Part shown: piece by piece, positions 22,564 through 31,372 of the stretch
Layout: each line of letters begins with the position of its first letter
Position numbering within the stretch: the stretch's first letter is position 1
Source: Tieghemostelium lacteum
Lineage: Eukaryota > Evosea > Eumycetozoa > Dictyosteliales > Raperosteliaceae
Direction of reading: 5' to 3'
Assembly (NCBI GenBank): GCA_001606155.1
Contig: LODT01000006.1
Span: 62,001 to 126,000, forward strand
Length of the DNA: 64,000 bases
Notes under the pieces: generated by a model
The model's input: only the letters and a program-made list of their open reading frames with translations
Databases searched by the model: none
What the model was told of the DNA's origin: nothing
Position numbers and translations under genes: made by a program

Positions 22564-24041
22564 ATGAATTTAAGCAATTGTAAAGAAAAACATCAAAATC
22601 TTCTATTTGCAAATTTCAATCAGGATTACAGTTGTTTTGCATGTGGTACTGAAAAGGGATTTCTAATCTTTTCGTGTGACCCTTTTAAAGAGAGATTTGG
22701 TAGAGGTAGGTAACACATGTTCATTAGGATATAATATATATATAATAGAAAGACAAGGTGGAGAGTTAAATAGGATCTTCTAGATACATATACATATTAG
22801 AAATACATCATATTATTATATAACTGTTATAAACTAACTCTAATGATCAATATATTATAATACAATAGTATTTGATGGTGGAGTTGGTATTGTAGAAATG
22901 TTATTTAGATGTAATATCTTGGCTATAGTTGGTGGTGGAAAGAAACCAAAATATACACCAAATCAAGTAATGATTTGGGATGATTATCAAAATAAATGTA
23001 TTGCAAAATTAGAGTTTAAGTCTGAAGTAAAAGCAGTGAAATTAAGAAGAGACAGGTAAAGTTATTCATTTCACAAACATCATCACTAAAGGTTAGAGAG
23101 GTTGGGGTTAAACTTTAGTTTAGAATCATCACAAAAAAAAAAAAACAAACTTCCCACCTCAAACCTAAATTTTCAAGAATCTACTTTAGCATACTAACAT
23201 AATATGAAATAACACACAATATATATAGAATTGTAGTTGTATTAGAGAATAAAGTTTATGTTTATAATTTTTCAGATTTACAACTGGTACATCAATTGGA
23301 GACTACTAATAATCCTAAAGGTATATGTGCAGTTTGCCCAGGTACAGCTAATGTACTGGCATGTCCAGGATTGAAACCAGGTTATGTTCACGTTGAACTT
23401 TATGATCATAAACAAACACAAATTATACCAGCACACGAATCAGCCCTTTCTCAAATTGCATTAAACAAGAATGGTACCAGATTGGCTACTGCCTCTGAAA
23501 AGGGAACACTCATTAGAATCTTTGATACAGCAACAGGAGAGAAAATTAAAGAAGTCAGAAGAGGAACCAATAGAGCTGAAATTTATAGTATAGCATTTAA
23601 TAATGATTCAACTGCGCTGTGTGTCTCTAGTGATAAAAATACTGGTCATATATTCGATTTATCAAGTCCTAATGTAACTACTCCTTCTCCAACTGACGAA
23701 TCAAATCAAAATAGACAATCAAGGTATGTTCTTATCTTTTCTTCATTCTATCATCATCAATATTATTCATAAGTATACTAATTAGAGGGTTTGTTTGTTG
23801 AATATATAGTTTCTCATTTATGGGTGATTTATTACCAACTAAATATTTTAAATCTGAATGGAGTGCTGTACAGTTTCAAATACCAGAGTCAAGATCTATC
23901 TGTGCTTTTGGCTCATCACAAAATTCGATTAATGTTATCTGTGCATCTGGTATTTGCTATAAGTATACTTACGATTTTTCAAAAGGAGAATGTAAGAGAG
24001 ACGATAATCCACATCAATTTATGGAGAATGAAGAATCTTAA
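22564..24041 (+). CDS. wdr45l: PROPPIN, WIPI3/WDR45B-like autophagy protein
   Basis: Four exons (22564-22705, 22869-23055, 23229-23723, 23810-24041) join in phase to about 351 residues. PROPPINs are seven-bladed WD40 propellers that bind PI3P and PI(3,5)P2 on autophagic membranes. The lipid-binding L/FRRG motif appears as [19 protein letters not shown]3-type signatures flank it: [18 protein letters not shown], then [14 protein letters not shown]. The N-terminus ([20 protein letters not shown]) and the IVGGG/VMIWDD block also fit. Both Arg residues of the motif are kept; Val in place of Leu/Phe is conservative. Membership is secure, WIPI3 versus WIPI4 less so. Confidence 0.88.
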
Positions 24042-24425
24042 CGTTAGACACATCACATTAAAACATTTTTAATTCATTTCACCCCTTTCCCCCTTTCATC
24101 ACCAAAAACACAAAAAAAATAAGATAACCTCACACCTCACAACAACAACCCCACTACTAAAACACAATGACAAACCTGACTCTAAACCCAACCTATAACC
24201 TAACCCTGTCCTCCTACTTTTGGTTAAAATAATAATAATACTATTAGTTTAATAAATGTTTTATAAATTCATAATATTTAATTATTCTATTTTTAATTAG
24301 ACATCAAATTTAATGATTTTGATCAATTTGGGTTTGTGGATAATGCAAAAAGCCACAAAATGAGATTTTTTTGCAATTTTTTTTTTATTTTCCTCCCAAA
24401 CCAATTAACAGGATACACTTACAAA
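24042..24425. other. Intergenic spacer with a C-rich tract
   Basis: About 380 bases. At 24121-24220 there is an unusually C-rich, strand-asymmetric stretch (CACACCTCACAACAACAACCC then CTAAACCCAACCTATAACC). It is the 3' flank of the PROPPIN gene and the 5' leader of the GMF-like gene. No coding frame was seen. Confidence 0.45.
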
Positions 24426-25102
24426 ATGGTAATATATCATATTTTGAAAATTAATCATTTGTAACATGTTATTAATAGATATGTGATATTATTGTTATAA
24501 TAGGCAACATGTCCACTAGCAGATGAAGATTATGAAAGATATAAAAAGATTAAAATGCAAAGAACCCCACTCAACACTGCAATCACTTGTAAGCATTTTC
24601 TTCTCCTTCCTTCAAATCACCAAGTTTTGAGATAGTAATGAGTATTTTATTAATTCTAATATGTATATTTATAATCATTATATATATAATCTATATAGTC
24701 CGTGTAGATGTTAAAAACGAAAAAACTATAATTGATGAAATTATTGAAGATATTTCTTTGGAAAAATTGCAAGAGGAACTTTCTGAATCTTCTCCAAGAT
24801 ACATAGCCTATGTGTAGGTGTTTTTGATTATAAATGAGGATTACAGCAATGTAGGAGGAGATATTAATTATTTACAAAATGTATTTAGATCTAAATACAC
24901 TCATCCAGATGGTCGTTGTTCATATCCAATTGTTTTTATTTACTTTATGCCAAGAGGTATCTCACCAGCTATGGCAATGACTTATTCAGCCAACAAACAA
25001 AACCTCGTAAATAGATTGGAAATTATGAAATCTTTTGATGCTGATAATTTAGAAACCTTAACTGAACCATGGTTGAAAGAGAAGTTAGCCTTCTTTAAAT
25101 AA
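24426..25102 (+). CDS. gmfA: Glia maturation factor-like ADF-H protein
   Basis: Four exons fit by phase: 24426-24428 (the ATG alone), 24504-24588, 24699-24813 and 24889-25102, giving 138 residues, the normal GMF length. GMF binds Arp2/3 and promotes debranching of actin filaments. It starts MATCPLADEDYERYKKIKMQ. The block RYIAYVSKYTHPDGRCSYP is restored when the intron GTAGGT...TTTAG is removed, and the end LTEPWLKEKLAFF matches animal GMF (LTEEWLREKLGFF). The first intron directly follows the start codon, so translation depends on correct removal of that intron. Family assignment is strong. Confidence 0.88.
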
Positions 25103-25904
25103 GCACCTCTCACCAATTGGCAAATTTTATTAAAATATTACAGCAAACAATCCCAAAAAAAAACAAAAATAGAGGAATATATAAAAAACAAACACCTTTA
25201 AATATCATTTTGTAATAGTATCATACATCCCAAAACATATCTATCGCCCACAGCAAACTCCATATTTAAAATGGACAGATTTTTTTTTTGTCCAATGATC
25301 TTAAACAAAGAATCTTTTTTTTATTGATATTTTGATTTTTTTATTGCCATCCAGATTTACTCCCCAACATCGGATGAAATCATAAAATATCTGTCATATC
25401 GACTCTCATTTTTTATCGATGTTCAAAGAAAAATAAATGTAGCAAAATGATTTAATATAAAAATAAAAAATGATTCAATCACTTGGTAACATTGAAATCA
25501 AAGTAATAAATAACAAATAAAAGATTTTATAAAGTTTTATATAAAATGGAAAATATATTTATGAATTTAGAACTATAATGACATTATCTCTAATTCAAGA
25601 AAGATGTACTCAAATTATTAACATATAGAAAAACTAATTCAGATTTAGCCCTATCTAAATTAATGAAGAATATTAAATAATGAAATTATATATTTTAATA
25701 TGTTTATATTTAATATTTATTGTTAATGAAATGTTATACATATAAACAAACATATTATGCAAAAAATACCTATTCAGCAGGTGAAAAATAAAAGCATTAA
25801 AGTTTTTTTTATTATTTTTAATCACCAAACAAATGGAAGAAATAAATAATAAACTATTTATCTCATTACCAATAACAGAATAACTATATCTCTCACACAA
25901 CCAA
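25103..25904. other. Long intergenic stretch, no gene recognised
   Basis: About 800 bases of A/T-rich DNA with T runs. A minus-strand frame of 75 codons (25673-25900) is Ile/Tyr/Asn-rich and looks like chance openness. The base composition rises in GC toward 25900, where a decayed coding relic begins. Confidence 0.45.
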
Positions 25905-26440
25905 GATGGACATTGTTAGAAGATTCCAACTCAATGTTTAATAGACTTTTGCTTTTTTTGAGGTGAGCAATAGCATCAAGATACTTGGCAACAATGAGGT
26001 GCAGATTGATATTTTGCCAGATTTTTGGAAGTACAGCTGTGGATCCAATACAAGCTTAATCTGTTATTTTTCTGATATACTTGAACATAATCTTGTAATT
26101 GGCTTGGTCAATTACTAATATCGTCTCATACCATGAATTTCACAAGTACACATAGCAAAGAAACCACATATAATAGCAGTAATTTCACAAAACATGGATG
26201 GGTCATCGATATAGTTAATAATTAGAGCAACAATCAACCAGGGAGCTTTCTTCTTCTGGTGTGCTTTACTAAAGGATTTTAATACATAGTGTATTCTGAA
26301 ATGATAACACCTTTAGACCGGTAATAGCATTTTAGATGGCTATTAATGGAACACAATGTTGTAGGAGCATATTTATCTTTATTAAGGAATAGGTATGCCA
26401 GCGCTGATCAGGTGTTTTTATCTATATTATTATCAATATT
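25905..26440 (-). mobile_element. Decayed tyrosine-recombinase-like coding relic
   Basis: The minus strand holds coding-like sequence of higher GC than the flanks. Successive stretches read SALAYLFLNKDKYAPTTLCS, FSKAHQKKKAPWLIVALIIN and ITAIICGFFAMCTCEI. Together these resemble the N-terminal helical domain and first catalytic helices of a tyrosine recombinase (the GFF-M---EI stretch is where many integrases have 'LLRISE'). Dictyostelids carry DIRS-type elements and other recombinase-bearing elements; I cannot say which kind this is. It is clearly broken in several places and lacks a recognisable catalytic C-terminus, so it is an old fossil. No terminal repeats were found. Confidence 0.42.
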
Positions 26441-26575
26441 ATTCGTATCTTCATTACAAATCAGGTCCGATTGCACTTATCCTGTTCTAACTTGGATACT
26501 TTTTTTGTGAATTTTGATAGATAAATCAATATTAATAATTAAACAGGATACATAGTATGAATTGTTTTTACTTAC

Positions 26576-27514
26576 CCAAGGTATTAATAATTCAAAATGG
26601 TGATTTTCATCTAAAGAATAGTCCATATCAACAACATCATTTGTATTTTCATCTCTGAGTGTATATACATTACAATATTCTGGATCAAATTTAAAAGCAT
26701 TTAATATTTTTCTATAAAGATGTTAGTAAGATTGAATTATCACAATTGTGGTTTGTAAAATATATATACCATCTAATGTCTTCAGATGGTTCAATATAAC
26801 AAATTAGTACATATTTATCTGCATTCCAATAATTGAAAATACCATTATATACAATATGGATCTTTTTGTATTTGGGTAAAGTGTTAACCAACTTATATCT
26901 ACCTGAATGATATGGCCCTTTATAAACTACTATGACGTTTTCTACTAACATTAAAAAGAAAACGTCATAGTAGTTTATAAAGGGAAAGAATCAATTTTCC
27001 AAGGAGGTGCTAGCTGGGAAACAATAGCCAGAGAATTTGATGTTGTAACAGGAAATTTAGAATTTGAAATACTGTCTAATGAATAAAATACCTTGTGTTG
27101 CTGAATGTTTCAAGTGTTTAAATTGTGTTGATGTTTATTAAAAAAAAATATGTTAGTATCACCCATTGATTTTTAATTAGTGATAGATGTTTAGTTGTAC
27201 ATACCTTGTTGGGTTGTTCCATGTGGTATTAATTTGATTCTTAATCTAATTTGAGCTGGTCCAACTCCTTTATGATATGTTGTTTCTAAGGTATCTAATC
27301 TTGTATCTGTATCAAGAACAATGCCCTCTGTCACAGCACCTGCAATTGTTCTTGATACCTGTATTAAATTGAATGATGATAAAGGAAGTGTCTCAATAAA
27401 CTCTGGTCTAGCATAGATTTTTACTTCTGCTATATCTTCTTTATTGCTAACTTTAATAGGTTTAGTTGGGTCATCCAATTCAACCCATACTATTATATTA
27501 TTATTGTTACTCAT
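26576..27514 (-). CDS. Unrecognised multi-exon gene, possibly incomplete
   Basis: The first exon (27514-27205) starts MSNNNNIIVWVELDDPTKPI and reads as a compact alpha/beta domain. It joins in phase across a 260-base intron to an exon at 26944 (VENVIVVYKGPYHSGRYKLV...YIEPSEDIR). A further coding-like exon (about 26691-26576) reads KILNAFKFDPEYCNVYTL, which could be a second ubiquitin-like or PB1-like fold, and ends at a good GTAAGT donor. I could not keep the frame open cleanly across the second intron or find a terminal exon. The gene may be incomplete or misread. It lies next to a recombinase relic, which fits an unstable region. No function is proposed. Confidence 0.4.
26916..26984. repeat. 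Perfect 26-bp inverted repeat with 17-base loop over a splice acceptor
   Basis: The left arm is 26916-26941 (CCCTTTATAAACTACTATGA then CGTTTT) and the right arm 26959-26984 is its exact reverse complement. The loop 26942-26958 contains the AG acceptor and first bases of the minus-strand second exon. The left arm encodes the start of that exon (ENVIVVYKG). The right arm lies in the intron and opens a plus-strand frame with the same ENVIVVYKG. Confidence 0.85.
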
Positions 27515-27636
27515 ATTTGCTATTTATAAATTGCAAAGGAGTTTTTCATGTAATTTATTTTCATTTTTCATATTTGTGTGGAAGTCTTTTTTTGAATTGT
27601 TACTCTAGCGAAGGGAGTGTAATAACTATTTAGGCA

Positions 27637-28859
27637 ATGGCAGATACAAATAGAATTAGAATTTTGGAAAAACAAAGAGAGAATGATCTAAAGGAGTTAA
27701 ATAAGAAAAAAGAAAAGATAAAAGAGGATTTCAAACAGAGTTTAGTTTCAATTAATGATAAATTTCAATCTACAAATTCCTATACTAGTAATGAGTTTCA
27801 AACTATTGGTTTAGTATCTGTAGATGATTATAATAAGAATATAAAAACAAAAACTGCAATTGATTTTGAGAAAAAGAGAAAGTTGGAAGATATTGAAAAG
27901 TATGTAGACAATTGGAGATTGGAGTGTATAAAGATGTTTGAGGGGATAATAAATAACACATTATATTTACAAATTAGAAATAAGAATAAACCTAAAAAAC
28001 CACAATTAAAAAAGAATAAGTTATCATTTGATGTAGATGAGGATGAAGAAGAACACGATGAAATTGTATATAAACAGGATAAAAAAGTTAAAGTAACTGA
28101 GAAGACAACAGATACAGATGTAAATAGTAATGGTAATGGTGAAAAGAAGAGTAATGGAGAGAATAATGAAATTGTAGATCATAAGGATATACTGAAACAG
28201 AATAAGAAAAAGGAGGTATATTTTGGTAAAGATCCTAGTATAAATACGGAGTTTCTTCCAGACGCTGAAAGAGATGAACAGGAGAGATTTGAAAGAGAAA
28301 GATTGACAAAAGTTTGGAAAGAGGAGCAAGAAAGAATTAAAAATGAAACCATTGAGATTACATACAGTTATTGGGATGGTTCTGGTCATAGAAGAACTTT
28401 AACTTGTACCAAAGGTACAACTATTGAGAAATTCTTAGAACAAGTAAGAAAAGAATTTAAGGAGCTAAGAGGTGTCACTGTTGACCATTTATTATTTGTA
28501 AAAGAAGATATTATTATGCCACATGCATGTATTTTTATTTGAATTATTACCCACCACCACTATCAAACACTCAAATACTAATATTCTCATAATTATAGGA
28601 ATACTCATTTTATGATTTTATATTGACAAAAGCTAAAGGTAAAAGTGGACCACTGTTTCAATTTGATGTACATGAGGATATTAGATTGTTAAATGATGCA
28701 TCAGTTCAAAAAGATGAAACTCATGCAGCAAAAGTAGTGGAAAAGGGTTGGTATGAAAGAAACAAACATATATTTCCAGCTAGTAGATGGGTACCTTATG
28801 ATCCAACTGTTCAATATGACAAATACACCATTTCTGATAAGCTAGTATCTTCCAAATAA
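27637..28859 (+). CDS. XAP5/FAM50 nuclear protein
   Basis: XAP5/FAM50A proteins associate with the spliceosome and gene regulation in the nucleus. Exons 27637-28524 and 28599-28859 give 382 residues, close to human FAM50A length. The N-terminus is a coiled basic region ([20 protein letters not shown]), followed by an acidic, Lys-rich middle. The XAP5 domain includes [40 protein letters not shown], and after the intron [20 protein letters not shown] and [18 protein letters not shown]. Only a GC donor (CAT|GCATGT) restores the conserved spacing PH--SFYDF; the nearby GT donor gives a stop. Identity is secure; the GC-AG junction is inferred. Confidence 0.92.
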
Positions 28860-28918
28860 ACAAATAATCAATTTATTTATTATAACGAGATTATAACTAT
28901 GATATATGGAGATACAAT

Positions 28919-29815
28919 CTAATGCTGAGGTTGCACTAAATCAATACCCAACATTAAACAAATCTCAAGATTTTGAGCATCTGTAAAATCATTGGAACGT
29001 TCTAATATGGTTTGTCTGATAATCTTTGCTGCTGTTGGTCCGAATCTATAAAATGTAGTTTTAACTTTTTCATAAGATGTCATAGTGTGATCTGAAGAAA
29101 TCTTTTCAATTGTAATTTGATTGTATGGTTCATAGATTGCACCTTCACAAAATACATTACTATTAATGTTACTACTGTTAAAGGGATTGTTATTATTATT
29201 AGTTGGTGATAAAGGTTGTGAAGTTGGTTTCTGTTTTACAATTGGTTGAGGTGGTTGAGGTGGTGGTGGTTGTTGTTGTTGTTGTTTCTGTGGTAATGGT
29301 GAATAAGTAGGTGGTGTCATTACTGGTGAAGTTACTGTTGGTGTATTAGATGATGGCGAATAGAATCCAGTGTATGTAGGTTGTGATTGTTGTTGTGGTT
29401 GTGGTTGTTGTGATTGTTGTTGTGGTTGATAAATTGGTCTACTTTTACCAGAACTAAAATTGTTATTTAGAAGTGAAGTTCTTTCATCAGCCAATAGAGT
29501 ATTTAAATCTTGACTATTTATAGTTTTAACAATAGCAATAGCAACCAATACCAAGCAAACTAACATTAAACCACTAGTAATGATAATTACATTATTCTGA
29601 CTAGAAGCTGATTGCATATTACTGGTCAAATCTGAGGATTTAATATACAAATGTGATGTAACTGAATGGAGTACATTATTTACTTTGGCATTAGATGAAC
29701 AAGTAAATGCAAGATTCAGTATATTAAATATGAATAATAGAGCCAATACAATAACTAAAATAAAGTTTCTTAGACTACTTTGAACTTTACTTAAAAATTC
29801 TGTGAGTTCATACAT
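28919..29815 (-). CDS. Two-pass membrane protein of unknown function, Pro/Gln-rich
   Basis: A single exon of 298 codons. Two hydrophobic segments lie at about residues 16-40 (NFILVIVLALLFIFNILNLA) and 74-97 (VIIITSGLMLVCLVLVAIA). They are separated by a short loop with a single Cys. From residue 130 a Pro/Gln-rich low-complexity region follows. A better-conserved-looking end comes last (YEKVKTTFYRFGPTAAKIIR, then SNDFTDAQNLEICLMLGIDL). I do not recognise the family. The C-terminal block is probably a folded helical domain. The start lies immediately after A/T-rich DNA. Confidence 0.65.
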   Translation of the reverse strand: MYELTEFLSKVQSSLRNFILVIVLALLFIFNILNLAFTCSSNAKVNNVLHSVTSHLYIKSSDLTSNMQSASSQNNVIIITSGLMLVCLVLVAIAIVKTINSQDLNTLLADERTSLLNNNFSSGKSRPIYQPQQQSQQPQPQQQSQPTYTGFYSPSSNTPTVTSPVMTPPTYSPLPQKQQQQQPPPPQPPQPIVKQKPTSQPLSPTNNNNNPFNSSNINSNVFCEGAIYEPYNQITIEKISSDHTMTSYEKVKTTFYRFGPTAAKIIRQTILERSNDFTDAQNLEICLMLGIDLVQPQH

Positions 29816-30163
29816 ATTTTATCTAAAGTGAATAATAAAATTTGTGAAATGTATAAATAAATATTATTTGAAAAGTAATCAAGTAAGAATATTAAAAAAA
29901 AAACTTTGAGAAATCTTTTTGATTGGTTTAAAGACAATTCCAATTAAAATCAATGTTTTCCGACTTTTTAAGATAATCTTATCTTTTATTTAAGGAAGAA
30001 TATTAAATACATTTAATTTATATAAAAATATATATATACAAAGGAATTGGATTTCTGTGAATAAAGACTTGCTGAAGATAATTTTATATCAAATACTTCC
30101 CGCTCTTTTTTTTTTCATTTTTTCATTTGAAAATCTCTTTTCACATTCCAAGTATTAAATAAG
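29816..30163. other. Divergent intergenic promoter region
   Basis: About 350 bases between the divergent membrane-protein and RFC5 genes. The RFC5 side carries a short GC-bearing CCCGCTC before a T run at about 30100. A TCCCGC-type element would suit an E2F-like site, which is a guess. Nothing else was seen. Confidence 0.4.
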
Positions 30164-31328
30164 ATGATGGATATAGATACAGTATCACAACCAAAGAAAT
30201 CAATTGAACAATTACAGATTGAGAATTTACCTTGGGTAGAGAAATATAGACCAAAATCATTAGATGATTTAATAGCACATGATGGAATTATAGGAACTAG
30301 TACTGTATTATATGATAGTATAGTCGATTAAAATAGGGTTATTAATTATGTAAATTTTTATATAGTTCAGAAATTGATTGATAAGAATTCATTACCTCAT
30401 TTATTATTCTATGGACCACCAGGTACAGGTAAAACATCAACTATACAAGCAACAGCCAGAAAACTATATGGTGATCAATATTCAAGAATGGTATTGGAAT
30501 TAAATGCATCAGATGATCGTGGAATTGATGTTGTTAGGGAACAAATTAAAACATTTGCAAGTTCAATGTTCTTTTTTCAATCTTCTGTACCTTATAAATT
30601 GATTATTTTAGATGAAGCTGATGCAATGACAAATCATGCACAGACTGCATTGAGAAGAGTCATTGAAAAGTACACTAAAACCACTAGATTTTGTATTATT
30701 TGTAATTATGTTGTTAAAATTATTCCAGCACTTCAATCTAGATGTACCAAATTTAGATTTTCTCCGTTACCTAAAGCAGCAGCTTTGAAAAGAGTAACTG
30801 ATATTGCTGCACAAGAACACATTGATATCACAACTGATGCTATTAATTCCATTGTCACACTTGGTGAAGGTGATATGAGAAAATGTTTAAATGTATTACA
30901 ATCAGCATCCATGTCCAATCACAAAAAGATTGATAGAGAGGCAATATATAGATGTACAGGCCAACCTTCTCCAAAAGATATTTCAAACATTCTATCATCT
31001 CTATTAGATGATGATTATTCAACAGCTTTTAAAAGTAAATATCTTTTGTATATTCTATCTATAAATTACAAATCTAACCTATTATAAATATAAAGACATT
31101 TCAGAATTAAAAAAAGTTAAAGGTTTATCATTAACTGATATTGTTAAAGAACTGGTGCCTGCAATTTTTAAAATGAATTTACATAATACAACATTAATGA
31201 AATTAGGATCTGCACTATCTGATATTGAATTTAATCTCAGTAATGGTGCTTCTGATAAATTACAATTAGGTAGCTTAATTGGTTCTTTTGCAATTTATCG
31301 AGACGAAGAAACAAAAATAAAAAAGTAA
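30164..31328 (+). CDS. rfc5: Replication factor C subunit 5 (small AAA+ clamp-loader subunit)
   Basis: Exons 30164-30299, 30366-31034 and 31096-31328 join in phase to 345 residues. RFC loads PCNA at primer ends. The protein has an RFC box start (LPWVEKYRPKSLDDLIAHDG), Walker A (YGPPGTGKTSTI), ELNASDDRGIDVVREQI, Walker B LIILDEADAMT, SRC in ALQSRCTKFRF and sensor 2 GEGDMRKCLNVLQ. The Walker B reads DEAD, as in RFC5 orthologues, and RRVIEKYTKTTRFCIICNY is typical of RFC5. I placed the first donor at 30300 because this gives HDGIIGTIQKLIDKNSLPHL without a gap against human RFC5; a later GT would add eight residues. Confidence 0.93.
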
Positions 31329-31372
31329 TTATATTATATTATAACTTATAAGGGATTTTATTGAAATACATT

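Noticed and set aside
24181-24205. Telomere-like CTAAACCC...CTATAACCTAACCC
   Set aside because: Not a tandem array, only two imperfect units, in the middle of a gene-rich region.
25130-25150. TTACAGCAA, similar to the conserved 3' end of dictyostelid Class I RNAs
   Set aside because: No matching 5' GTTG end, stem or upstream promoter box at the right distance.
28024-28389. Phe/Ile-rich minus-strand frame suggesting a membrane protein
   Set aside because: It is antisense to the acidic, Lys-rich coding region of XAP5; the hydrophobicity comes from T-rich complement.
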